Position numbers and translations under genes: made by a program
Notes under the pieces: model-generated
Told to the model about the DNA's origin: nothing
What the model saw: the letters and a program-made list of their open reading frames with translations, nothing else
Database searches by the model: none
Assembly: GCA_020347085.1 (NCBI GenBank)
Contig: CP070769.1
Location: 2,326,305-2,332,487 of the forward strand
Direction of reading: 5' to 3'
DNA length: 6,183 nucleotides
From: Desulfobacterales bacterium
GTDB taxonomy: Bacteria > Desulfobacterota > Desulfobacteria > Desulfobacterales > C00003060
Shown here: positions 1-5,783 of the stretch, piece after piece
Layout of the letters: every line of letters starts with the position of its first letter
Numbering within the stretch: position 1 is the stretch's first letter

Positions 1-1
1 A

Positions 2-94
2 AAGTCGGACATCTATGCATTCTTCTTCGATCAGAAGGGCCTGATGGGAGGACTTGGCCTTCAAGGCACAAAGATAACCAAAATAGAGAAGTAA
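2..94 (+). CDS. C-terminal end of a SYLF/YSC84-like (DUF500) protein, partial
   Basis: The open frame entering from the left edge gives 30 residues and stops at TAA (92-94). The peptide reads SDIYAFFFDQKGLMGGLGLQ then GTKITKIEK. The pattern 'D-hydrophobic-Y-x-F/Y ... KGL-hydrophobic-G-x-hydrophobic-GL-x-G-hydrophobic' is what I remember of the last two beta-strands of the lipid-binding SYLF/YSC84 family, in which the protein ends soon after this motif. Family members are often exported or lipid-associated in proteobacteria. The start, any signal peptide and the rest of the domain lie outside the window. The family call rests on this short match, so it is moderate. No clear terminator follows; the mobile element begins about 80 bp downstream and did not break this gene. 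Confidence 0.5.
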   Translation, partial: KSDIYAFFFDQKGLMGGLGLQGTKITKIEK

Positions 95-167
95 GAAATG
101 TGCTTCAGGCCAAACAGGTGTCATTTCATGATAACACGAAATAATCTCTAAGATAGCCAAGTCATAG

Positions 168-192
168 ATACTGCCATACTGTACGACATAAA
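168..192 (+). repeat. Left element end (attL-like): core plus inverted repeat
   Basis: The core TGCCATA (172-178) overlaps the first base of the inverted repeat ACTGTACGACATAAA (178-192). The outer flank AGATA (166-170) matches the left arm of the free sites seen elsewhere in the window. The partner end is at 2253-2273. Confidence 0.85.
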
Positions 193-230
193 ATGGTGAT
201 TGACTGAAGCAACGTTTAAGGTCATCATCT

Positions 231-254
231 ACCTGTTTTTTCTACAAAAACGGT
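231..254 (+). promoter_or_regulatory. AT-rich inverted repeat just upstream of the recombinase ribosome-binding site
   Basis: ACC-t-GTTTTT (231-240) can pair with AAAAAC-GGT (246-254), leaving a 5-base loop and one bulged T. It ends directly against the Shine-Dalgarno sequence at 255-263. It could hold down translation or be an operator, but the pairing is mostly A-T and no function is shown. A TTGACT at 200-205 could be a -35 box, but I see no convincing -10 at the right spacing. Confidence 0.3.
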
Positions 255-263
255 AAAGGAGGT
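255..263 (+). promoter_or_regulatory. Strong ribosome-binding site for the first recombinase
   Basis: AAAGGAGGT lies 4 bases before the ATG at 268. This near-perfect anti-16S match fixes the start of the first recombinase gene. Confidence 0.85.
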
Positions 264-267
264 AGAG

Positions 268-1332
268 ATGAACCTTGAACATGTTTCTGTAGAAAATACT
301 GCGTATCATCCCGACCATCTTCCGCCCGAGCCGGACAAATCAATAGCTTTCCCGCCAAAGGAGACTCGATCGAGTTCTGAAATTGCTCGGATCCTAAGAG
401 CGCTATCCGATAAAGGGCTTTTTGGACAAGACTATGTCAGAGAATATCTCCATGATCTCAATTGCCGCAATTGCCGTCCAAATACCATCCGGGCCAACGG
501 ATCGGCCATTGTTCTTTTTCTAAGTTTTCTAAAAGTTACGGGCCGCAAGCATCTTGAAACCCTGACCCGAGATGACGTTGGTGCTTTCATTGAGCATGAA
601 CAAGACCGCGGTTTGAGCCCCAGCGCTGTCAGCACGCGGCTGCGGCTGCTTTATGCGTTCTTTGGTTTTCTAATGGAACGCGACGTGATTCACCCCGATG
701 TGCTCAAGCGTAAGATGCACATCAAGGTCCCTGACGCATTGCCGCGAGCCATTGATCCTGAAGAGATCAGACAGCTGCTTGCAGTCATCAAGAATCCACG
801 GGATCGGGCCATGATTTTGACTTTGTTAAGGACCGGGATGCGTATTGGGGAGTTACTCAACACAAAGCTCAAGGATCTGAATCTTGAGGATAAGTGCATT
901 GAGATTTTTGAAGCACAAAAGAACCGTATAGGCAGAGTTGTCTATCTGAGTGATGATGCTTGCCGTGCCCTTAAAAAATGGCTGAAGTTGAAAAATCCCC
1001 AAACAGAGTATCTGTTTAGCGGTGGCGGCTCCTGACCTCTTAGTTATCCATCAGCCTGGGCAGTATTTAGAAAGTATCTGGATAAAGCCGGCTTGTCGCA
1101 TAAGGGCTACACGCTGCATAGTATTCGCCATACGTGTGCCAGCGAGCTTTTAAATGCGGGTATGCACCTGGAGTGTTTGCAGCCATTGCTCGGTCATCAC
1201 AGCATTGAGATGACCCGTCGCTATGCACGCCTTACAGACAATACCCGCAGGGAACAATACTATAAAGCGATGGCAGTTATCGAAAGGGGGGACATGAATG
1301 GCTATTACCGATTCGATCCTCAACTACCGTAG
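268..1332 (+). pseudogene. Tyrosine recombinase/integrase, interrupted by one in-frame TGA
   Basis: Read through, this is a 354-residue Xer/phage-integrase-type recombinase. It has an N-terminal extension, a SAM-like core-binding domain at about residues 50-140 and a catalytic domain at about 160-325. Catalytic residues are R192 (in LLRTGMRIGELL), K218 (AQKNRIGRVVYLS), H284 and R287 (HSIR), H310 (LLGHH) and nucleophile Y319 (RRYAR). Codon 256 is TGA (1033-1035), between the lysine strand and the HxxR box, while the frame stays open and conserved on both sides. A single C-to-T change of CGA (Arg) is the simplest explanation, since related proteins as I recall them tend to carry a basic residue there. 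Without readthrough the product is 255 residues and lacks H284, R287, H310 and Y319, so it could bind DNA but not cut it. The gene overlaps the next recombinase by 35 bp. Recent inactivation, natural UGA readthrough and a base-call error cannot be separated from sequence alone. Confidence 0.9.
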
Positions 1333-2224
1333 GTTTCTGAAACGAAGAAATTACTCAAAGTATACGCTCAGAAATTATATGAACACCTTGAAGCAATACG
1401 TGCTGTGGCTCGATGTACCCATCGAAGAGGTGACACATAAAAAACTTTTAGCGTTCATCGATGATCTGTTGGACAAGCGATTGAAACCGAAAACCATCAA
1501 CTGTTATCTGGACAGCATCCGTGGGTTCTATGATTATCTGATCAACGAGGAAGGGGTAACAATGACCAATCCGGTAAAGCGCGGATACAGCCTGCGACTG
1601 TCCCGACCGTTGCCGCGATATCTGAGAGATGAGGAAATCTCAAGACTCTTTGACATCATTGACAGTCCCCGGGACCGAGCCATGTTTAAACTAATGCTGC
1701 GCTGTGGTCTAAGAGTCGAAGAGGTGGCCAAGCTCACCATGGCCGCACTTGATCTGCGCCGGGGCCAAGTGTTTGTCTATGAAGGCAAGGGAGGAAAAGG
1801 TCGCGTTGTCTATTTGAGCAGGGATGCTTATCAGGCGCTGGTTCAATACCTGAAAGTCAGGCCCTGCTCTCGGGCAAAAAAGCTCTTCCTGGTCGATAAG
1901 GGCCGCTTTGAAGGTAAGCCCCTATTGGTTCGTGGCATCCAGCATCGCATGAAGCACTATGCCCCAAAAGCCGGCTTAAAGGTCTGCTGTCATCAACTGC
2001 GACACACCATGGCCACACAGCTGTTGAATGCCGATGCAGACATCGTGACGATCCAGGACCTCTTAGGCCATACCCGAATCAAGACCACTCAGAGATACTC
2101 GCAAGTATCTAATCGGAAGGTTCAGCGGGATTACTACAATGCCATGGCCAAAGTGCTACAACGCCATAGCCCAAAAAAGGCCTTGACAAGGGAGCAAATT
2201 CAAGAAACATTAAATACCACTTAA
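1298..2224 (+). CDS. Tyrosine recombinase/integrase (intact, XerC/D-like)
   Basis: This 308-residue site-specific recombinase has a SAM-like core-binding domain at about residues 5-90 (RRNYSKYTLRNYMNTLKQYV) and a catalytic domain at about 105-285. All expected active-site residues are visible: R139 (LRCGLRVEEV), K164 in the GKGGKGR hairpin, H232 and R235 (HQLRHTMATQ), H258 (LLGHTRIKTT) and nucleophile Y267 (QRYSQV). The length fits small XerC/D-like integrases. The chosen ATG at 1298 lies 6 bases after the purine-rich AAAGGGGGG (1283-1291) and inside the last 35 bp of the first recombinase frame, so translational coupling is likely. An ATG at 1294 belongs to the upstream frame. Because the TGA would stop ribosomes about 260 bases before this start, coupling may be reduced. 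Its probable substrates are the inverted-repeat ends at 178-192 and 2253-2267 (inference). Confidence 0.93.
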   Translation: MAITDSILNYRRFLKRRNYSKYTLRNYMNTLKQYVLWLDVPIEEVTHKKLLAFIDDLLDKRLKPKTINCYLDSIRGFYDYLINEEGVTMTNPVKRGYSLRLSRPLPRYLRDEEISRLFDIIDSPRDRAMFKLMLRCGLRVEEVAKLTMAALDLRRGQVFVYEGKGGKGRVVYLSRDAYQALVQYLKVRPCSRAKKLFLVDKGRFEGKPLLVRGIQHRMKHYAPKAGLKVCCHQLRHTMATQLLNADADIVTIQDLLGHTRIKTTQRYSQVSNRKVQRDYYNAMAKVLQRHSPKKALTREQIQETLNTT

Positions 2225-2252
2225 GCCATCCAAATCAATAGAAAAAATAGGG

Positions 2253-2279
2253 TTTATGTCGTACAGTGCCATATTATCT
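2253..2279 (+). repeat. Right element end (attR-like): inverted repeat plus core
   Basis: TTTATGTCGTACAGT (2253-2267) is the exact reverse complement of 178-192. It runs into TGCCATA (2267-2273), which repeats the left core in direct orientation. The outer flank TTATCT (2274-2279) supplies the right arm of the reconstructed empty site. Confidence 0.85.
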
Positions 2280-2664
2280 TTAATCCACGTTTTTAGCCCC
2301 GCACTAAAACTCTCCGCTACATAACTCTAATCAACACAGTATCGTAAAAGTTATAATATCAGGATGAAATCTCTACACGGCGACCACCCGAGAAAATCAT
2401 AACCTGCTTAAACTATTAGATATTAAGTAATTTTCGGATGGGCCCAATCCATACAAAGTGTCAGATACAAACTACACCCATGAATCTGATTCTTACAGGT
2501 GTTATTGCGGCTTGTCCCTAATACGAAGGTATCCTTTTGATGTTGTAACTATTACGTGAGTTATGATACTGACAAGACATTTTGAACGGCCGCCCAGAAT
2601 GCCCGATTACAGATAGTGGGAAATAAGGTTGAAAAAGCCCATTTTGATTTCTAAGAAATAAATA

Positions 2665-2672
2665 AAGGAGGG
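2665..2672 (+). promoter_or_regulatory. Strong ribosome-binding site for the sulfatase
   Basis: AAGGAGGG lies 5 bases before the ATG at 2678. The signal peptide that starts there confirms the choice over later in-frame starts. Confidence 0.8.
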
Positions 2673-2677
2673 TAGTT

Positions 2678-4120
2678 ATGAGTAAACTATTTACTGTTTT
2701 ACTTATCGCTTTAGTCATAGCTTGTGTTGCCAATATTACCCATGCTGCAGAAAAGCCAAATGTCGTTCTGGTGTTCATGGACAACTTCGGTTATGGCGAA
2801 CTCGGCTGCTATGGCGGTGGGATTACCCGCGGCGCGCCAACGCCACGCATCGACAAACTCGCAGACGGGGGATCCGACTCACGAACTTCAACGTCGAGGC
2901 CCAGTGCACTCCCAGCCGGGCGGCCCTGATGACGGGACGGTACGCTATTCGCAGTGGCTGTGGTTCTGTTCCGATAACCACAGGGTTGTACGGTCTGACC
3001 CAGTGGGAAGTAACAATGGCGGAGATGTTCTCCGGCGCCGGTTACGCGACGGGCATCTTCGGCAAATGGCATCTTGGACACACGAAGGGTCGCTTCCCGA
3101 CCGATCAGGGATTCGACGAGTGGTATGGCATCCCCAACGCGACTGACGAGAGTCTATGCCCCGATCAGCCCCAGTTCAACGAGGTGGTGAAGGAGAAACT
3201 CAGTCCGTACGCGGTGCCGGAATACATCTACGTCGGCAAGAAGGGCTCCGACCCCAAGAAACTGAAGGTCTACGACAGCGCGATGCGGCCGGAGATCGAC
3301 CGCGAAATCACTGACCGTGCGAAGAAGTTTATCGAGCGCCAGGCAAAGGCCGGCAAACCGTTCTTCACGTTTCTGACTTACACGCAAGCACACATGCCGG
3401 TGACCCCGAGTAAGGAATTCGCGGGGAAGAGCGGCAATGGCTACTGGGGCGACGTGCTTATGCAGATCGACGCCTACACGGGCGAACTGCTCGATACCCT
3501 CGATGCTCTCGGCATTGCAGACAACACCATCTTTATCTTCACTTCGGATAATGGGCCAGAAATGATTCCGGGCCACAATGGTTGGAGTGGTCCATGGCGC
3601 GGGAGCTACTTCACAGCTCTCGAAGGTTCGTTGCGTGTCCCTTTCATCATGCGCTGGCCCGGGAAGGTGCCTGCTGGCATTGTGAATAACGAAATTGTTC
3701 ATGAAATGGATCTGTATCCCACCTTTGCCAACATCGTTGGCGGGACCATTCCGGGCGACAGGGTGATCGACGGTGTTGATCAAACTGACTTCTTCCTCGG
3801 CAAGCAGGAGAAGTCCAATCGAGAGGGAATCATCCTTTACGTCGGAAACGACCTCTTCGGCGTCAAGTGGCGCACGCAATTGGAAGATGATGTTCAAAGA
3901 GGTCGTGCGCGGCACGGACGATAAGAAGACCTACGACTTCCTCCGTTTCTATAACCTCTATAATGATCCGAAGGAAGAGTATCCGCTGACCAAAGCCACA
4001 GCCGGCCATTTTTGGGTGCGTTGGCCAATGGCAGAACACCTCAAGGCGCACTTCACATCGCTCGGGAAAGAACCGGCGATCAAGGCTGGCACACCGGATC
4101 CCTATGAGCCGAAGCGATAG
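2678..4120 (+). pseudogene. Type I sulfatase (arylsulfatase-like), exported, two frameshifts
   Basis: The restored product is about 479 residues, normal for bacterial arylsulfatases, which hydrolyse sulfate esters in the periplasm after a cysteine is converted to formylglycine. A Sec signal peptide spans residues 1-23 (MSKLFTVLLIALVIACVANI, then THA, cleavage before AEKP). The metal-site stretch is FMDNFGYGELGCYG (D35, N36), with Asn where many sulfatases have a second Asp. Signature C77-T-P-S-R81 is intact, as are K130 and H132 (FGKWHLGH), H239 (QAHMPVTP) and D291-N292 (FTSDNGPE). Frameshift 1: at G5 (2867-2871), 'gac ggg gga tcc' appears to be 'gac gag ggg atc' with one base lost (LAD-E-GIRLTNF expected). 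Frameshift 2: a tandem CGCA duplication at 3871-3878 separates VKWR from NWKMMFKEVV, and the frame then continues to TAG at 4118-4120. Unrepaired translation stops at 2927-2929, before the active cysteine is read in frame. GC content is clearly higher than in its flanks, which suggests transfer. Its true substrate cannot be told. Confidence 0.92.
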
Positions 4121-4181
4121 AACTGGAGAGTAAGCTGTTAGAAGAGAACTCATTCTGGGACAGAGAATTATCTTGAAATAG

Positions 4182-4271
4182 GGAGGTAGTATAATATCTG
4201 CGAACGTTAACGGTCCGCTCGAACTGTGGTTCAACAAGGCTTGGAAGCCTGATGACATTGTAAAACAGTGA
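4182..4271 (+). pseudogene. Short reading-frame tail just before the attC site
   Basis: After a stop at 4179-4181 an open frame runs to TGA at 4269-4271 and reads, near its end, VNGPLELWFNKAWKPDDIVK. The composition looks protein-like (aromatics, charged residues), and the stop lies 22 bp before the attC, where cassette genes usually end. There is no ATG. A GGGAGG (4181-4186) sits 7 bases before an ATA (4194), which might be a mutated start. I do not recognise the family. It may be the remnant of a cassette gene or a chance frame. Confidence 0.3.
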
Positions 4272-4293
4272 AGTAAGAGGGCGCACCATCAGC

Positions 4294-4348
4294 TAACAAT
4301 CGGTTGCAGCGGACGGCGCTTTTGCGCCGCCGCTGAACCGCGACGTTA
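4294..4348 (+). repeat. Integron attC recombination site
   Basis: The stretch folds exactly as an attC hairpin. TAAC (4294-4297) pairs with GTTA (4345-4348) as R''/R'. Unpaired spacers AATC (4298-4301) and GCGAC (4340-4344) follow. GGTT (4302-4305) pairs with AACC (4336-4339) as L''/L'. G4306 is extrahelical, CAGCGG (4307-4312) pairs with CCGCTG (4330-4335), A4313 is extrahelical, CGGCGC (4314-4319) pairs with GCGCCG (4324-4329), and TTTT is the terminal loop. Extra bases on one arm only, plus the central spacer, are the hallmarks of folded attC, and the length is in the usual short-attC range. The orientation is that of a cassette gene on the plus strand to the left. R' (GTTACTG) departs from the GTTRRRY consensus. 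No intI or attI is in the window. Confidence 0.8.
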
Positions 4349-4390
4349 CTGACTTTCACTTTCTGCTATTATGAATCAGGCCAAATCCAT

Positions 4391-4402
4391 GATAATGCCA
4401 TA
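4391..4402 (+). repeat. Free GATAN-TGCCATA site (plus orientation)
   Basis: GATAATGCCATA has the same left arm and 7-bp core as the empty site reconstructed for the mobile element. The right side (TGATGT) departs from TTATCT, although TATCT occurs a few bases further on (4409-4413). Confidence 0.6.
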
Positions 4403-4623
4403 TGATGTCTATCTCCCCCCACCCTGAAAACTCATAGATAAGTGCTTGCTATCTTTCATTCTGATCGCCGGTTTTCGGAAGCATGTTGACCTGTGGCATT
4501 AGAAAAGAGGTGGTTTTGTTAACAGGAAACCTTCCTTTTATTAGTCGCTTGTGTAGGCTTTACCCGGGTGGGATTAGAGATATGAGAAAGATATTATAGA
4601 GGTTTTGCGGTGGTCAAAGGTTG

Positions 4624-4643
4624 AGATATTATGGCACTATCGT
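4624..4643 (-). repeat. Free GATAN-TGCCATA site (minus orientation)
   Basis: On the minus strand this reads GATAG-TGCCATA-ATATCT. Both arms match the reconstructed empty site of the mobile element (GATAC-TGCCATA-TTATCT) with two differences, including the AGATA/TATCT arm spacing. Confidence 0.65.
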
Positions 4644-4728
4644 AAATTTAGGCTAATTTGCGATTAATAGCAGTAAGTATAAGTCTTAGGGGGAACTCCT
4701 CGAACACTACATGTGGGGCTCCTGACCG

Positions 4729-4756
4729 AAAAAGGCAGAGCCATTTCTGACCTGCC
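4729..4756 (-). terminator. Rho-independent terminator of the barrel-protein gene
   Basis: On the minus strand GGCAG (4756-4752) pairs with CTGCC (4738-4734). An inner GUCA/UGGC stem closes a GAAA tetraloop, and five T (4733-4729) follow. It lies about 90 bp after the stop of the 4843-5487 gene in the right orientation. A near-identical hairpin at 6155-6183 carries GGCGG/CCGCC instead, a compensatory change that supports the fold. Confidence 0.75.
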
Positions 4757-4842
4757 TTCGCTCTTTGACAATCGGTAATCGGACTTTACCAAAAAATAAT
4801 GGGAGGGGTGAATGCCAACAGGCGGAGTGTCTCAGCAAAATG

Positions 4843-5487
4843 TCAGAAATGATATGCCGCTCCTAAAGTGAAGATAAAATAGAGAATATCCATTTCACGG
4901 TCTCCAAGAAAGCCCAAATCAAACGCGAAATCACCAAGGCCGAATACATAGCTTCCCTCTAACCCAAGAGAGACATTTTTTGTTGGAAAGTAAGCTATTC
5001 CTACTCCGAACTTACCGCATGCCTTTGTATCAGAGTCAGACGCCGAAAGCGATCTACTAAATCCCAAAGAAGGTACTGTCGCACTTGGTTTGGCGTCCCC
5101 ATTGGTGGGCATAATTCCTGCGCCAACAGTTATGAAGGGGCTAACATTTCCAGGCTTAGAAAGCTTGCCCGCAAGCATTAATGCCCATGCATCCACCTCT
5201 TCTTCGTCATGAACAGTTGTAGGCAAGAGCGTTACACCATAGACATCTGTGAGGTAAAGGACCGGATCACTGCGATCTGACATAGCCTGTGTCTCACTGC
5301 CATCCCAAAGGAAAACATCCCATTGACCATCGTTGAATCCCTGCCAGATGAGATAATCATCCTTTATTTGGGGAAAGCTATCCTCATAGGAATTACTGGT
5401 CACCTGGGCTACGCTCGTGTCAGCTTCGGCCACGGCCCCGAACACTATGATGAATATCATTAAGACCAATGACAATATTGATTTCAT
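4843..5487 (-). CDS. Exported protein with TolB-like blade and outer-membrane beta-barrel end
   Basis: The protein has 214 residues. A Sec signal peptide covers 1-22 (MKSILSLVLMIFIIVFGAVA, cleaved after EA). Residues 27-66 (QVTSNSYEDSFPQIKDDYLI, then WQGFNDGQWDVFLWDG) look like one blade of a TolB/periplasmic beta-propeller. From about residue 77 the sequence changes to alternating aromatic/glycine strands (DVYGVTLLP, WALMLAGKL, PFITVGAGI, FGVGIAYFPTKNVSLGLEGSY) and ends ILYFIFTLGAAYHF, the aromatic-terminated last strand of an outer-membrane barrel. The barrel part is too short for a full eight-strand barrel, so the gene may be an in-frame chimera or a truncated barrel. I chose ATG 5487 over the upstream TTG at 5520 because it begins the signal peptide; its ribosome-binding site is weak (GAAAG/AAAAG). 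A c-di-GMP riboswitch precedes it and a terminator follows, so it is a single-gene unit. The function is unknown, with a cell-surface or biofilm-related role suggested by the riboswitch. Confidence 0.8.
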   Translation of the reverse strand: MKSILSLVLMIFIIVFGAVAEADTSVAQVTSNSYEDSFPQIKDDYLIWQGFNDGQWDVFLWDGSETQAMSDRSDPVLYLTDVYGVTLLPTTVHDEEEVDAWALMLAGKLSKPGNVSPFITVGAGIMPTNGDAKPSATVPSLGFSRSLSASDSDTKACGKFGVGIAYFPTKNVSLGLEGSYVFGLGDFAFDLGFLGDREMDILYFIFTLGAAYHF

Positions 5488-5594
5488 AATCGCACTTTTC
5501 TTTCTAAAATCAGAACCCAAAAGGCGAAAAAGCGAAAACGAACCACACCTGAATCGAGAAGATGGTATTGTATTAAGGGTATTAGAAGATAAGT

Positions 5595-5660
5595 AGGTGA
5601 GATCGCAGCACCTCCCGACTCTGTTTAGCCGTGCGCAAGACAGCTTCCAGTAGATGCTGC
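5595..5660 (-). promoter_or_regulatory. Possible riboswitch expression platform (competing hairpins)
   Basis: Directly after the aptamer, GCAGCATCT (minus, 5660-5652) can pair over nine positions, one of them G-U, with AGGTGCTGC (5613-5605). The AGGTG of that second arm can instead pair with CACCT (5599-5595). The two pairings exclude each other, as in a switching leader, but no U-tract terminator is obvious and the gene start is about 110 bases further on. Confidence 0.3.
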
Positions 5661-5756
5661 ATCCGCCCGGCAGCCCTGCTACCTTATCCTTTCAACTTTG
5701 GACTTAGGCCAGTGGCTTTGCGCCCCACGCTTTCGCGTGGTTTGCCTTTTTCAAGC
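5660..5756 (-). ncRNA. Cyclic-di-GMP-I (GEMM) riboswitch aptamer
   Basis: On the minus strand the conserved parts of the class I aptamer appear in order. GGCAAACC (5746-5739) opens the tetraloop hairpin, whose stem is CCACGC (5740-5735) and GCGTGG (5730-5725) around a GAAA loop (5734-5731). GGCGCAAAGCC (5724-5714) carries the invariant CGCAAAGCC block. CTGGCCTAAGTCC (5712-5700) leads to the second hairpin, closed by GGAT and followed by AAGGTAGCAGGGCTGCCGGGC. This matches the Vibrio Vc2-type layout, with its GNRA tetraloop and receptor, and the linker that binds the dinucleotide. The aptamer ends about 175 bases before the ATG at 5487, so it is in the leader of the exported barrel protein. 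Whether ligand turns the gene on or off is not evident. Confidence 0.93.
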
Positions 5757-5777
5757 GTGATGGTGGGACATAAACTG

Positions 5778-5783
5778 ATTATG
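5778..5783 (-). promoter_or_regulatory. Candidate -10 box for the riboswitch transcript
   Basis: CATAAT on the minus strand matches TATAAT at five of six positions. It would start transcription near 5770, just before the aptamer, which is where a riboswitch leader should begin. No good -35 hexamer is visible at normal spacing, so this is tentative. Confidence 0.3.

Larger units (their letters stand above)
172..2273 (+). mobile_element. Two-gene tyrosine-recombinase mobile element, ends resolved
   Basis: The element consists of two tandem tyrosine recombinase genes and almost nothing else. Both boundaries carry TGCCATA in direct orientation (172-178 and 2267-2273). A perfect 15-bp inverted repeat, ACTGTACGACATAAA, lies at 178-192 and as its complement at 2253-2267, sharing one base with each core. 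The repeating unit is 2095 bp. Joining the ends as a circle gives TGCCATA flanked by perfectly symmetric 14-bp arms (TTTATGTCGTACAG on one side, its complement on the other). Removing the element gives the empty site AGATAC-TGCCATA-TTATCT, itself with inverted arms (AGATA/TATCT). This is the layout expected for a tyrosine recombinase with a 7-bp overlap: an attP-like joint and an attB-like target. Tandem recombinase elements such as RIT (three recombinases) are known; this one has two genes. Since the first is broken, mobility may be lost or may depend on the second gene or on copies elsewhere. Confidence 0.85.
2225..2677. other. Gene-free spacer between the recombinases and the sulfatase
   Basis: This 453-bp AT-rich stretch contains the right element end (2253-2279) and otherwise no gene I can support in either strand. 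A minus-strand frame at 2518-2784 runs into the sulfatase signal peptide and has no domain-like sequence. No attC site is visible here that would mark the left edge of a sulfatase cassette. A possible -35 TTGAAA lies at 2629-2634 before the sulfatase, but the -10 candidate is poor. Confidence 0.6.
4574..4757 (+). repeat. Diverged direct repeat, left copy
   Basis: The repeat starts with TTAGAGATATGAG (4574-4586), has TATGGCACTATC 56 bases after its start, and ends with the terminator-like hairpin (4728-4756). The same three blocks recur in the same order at 6044-6183. The first two blocks have nearly identical spacing (56 and 55 bases); the hairpin is 43 bases closer in the right copy. Between blocks the similarity is weak. 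Confidence 0.6.
4121..4842. other. Gene-poor stretch with attC and repeat sites
   Basis: Apart from the short frame tail, this 722-bp region has no supported gene. It contains the attC (4294-4348), two GATAN-TGCCATA sites in opposite orientation (4391-4402 plus, 4630-4642 minus), an AGATA-N9-TATCT inverted repeat (4436-4454), the left copy of a diverged direct repeat (4574-4757) and a minus-strand terminator (4729-4756). It is AT-rich apart from the attC. Confidence 0.6.

Noticed and set aside
1033..1080. TGA at 1033 as a selenocysteine codon
   Set aside because: I see no clear SECIS-like hairpin directly downstream, recombinases have no known use for Sec at this place, and a CGA-to-TGA mutation is simpler.
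2518..2784. 88-residue minus-strand open frame
   Set aside because: It overlaps the sulfatase ribosome-binding site and signal peptide and shows no domain or start signal.
3154..3915. 253-residue minus-strand open frame
   Set aside because: It lies entirely opposite the sulfatase, whose conserved motifs explain the sequence; the minus frame is low-complexity in character and has no recognisable domain.
4190..4195. Perfect TATAAT as a promoter -10
   Set aside because: No -35 at 16-18 bases; TTGAAA is only 11 bases upstream, and no convincing gene follows on the plus strand.
4307..4335. GC-rich hairpin as a Rho-independent terminator of the sulfatase
   Set aside because: No T-tract follows, and the outer TAAC/GTTA and GGTT/AACC arms with extrahelical bases fit attC instead.
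5488..5520. Upstream TTG start adding 11 residues to the barrel protein
   Set aside because: The extension is charged and precedes the signal peptide; ATG at 5487 gives a normal signal peptide.
5725..5751. Plus-strand terminator (GC stem followed by T-rich sequence)
   Set aside because: The stem is the tetraloop hairpin of the c-di-GMP aptamer on the minus strand, and there is no plus-strand gene to end here.
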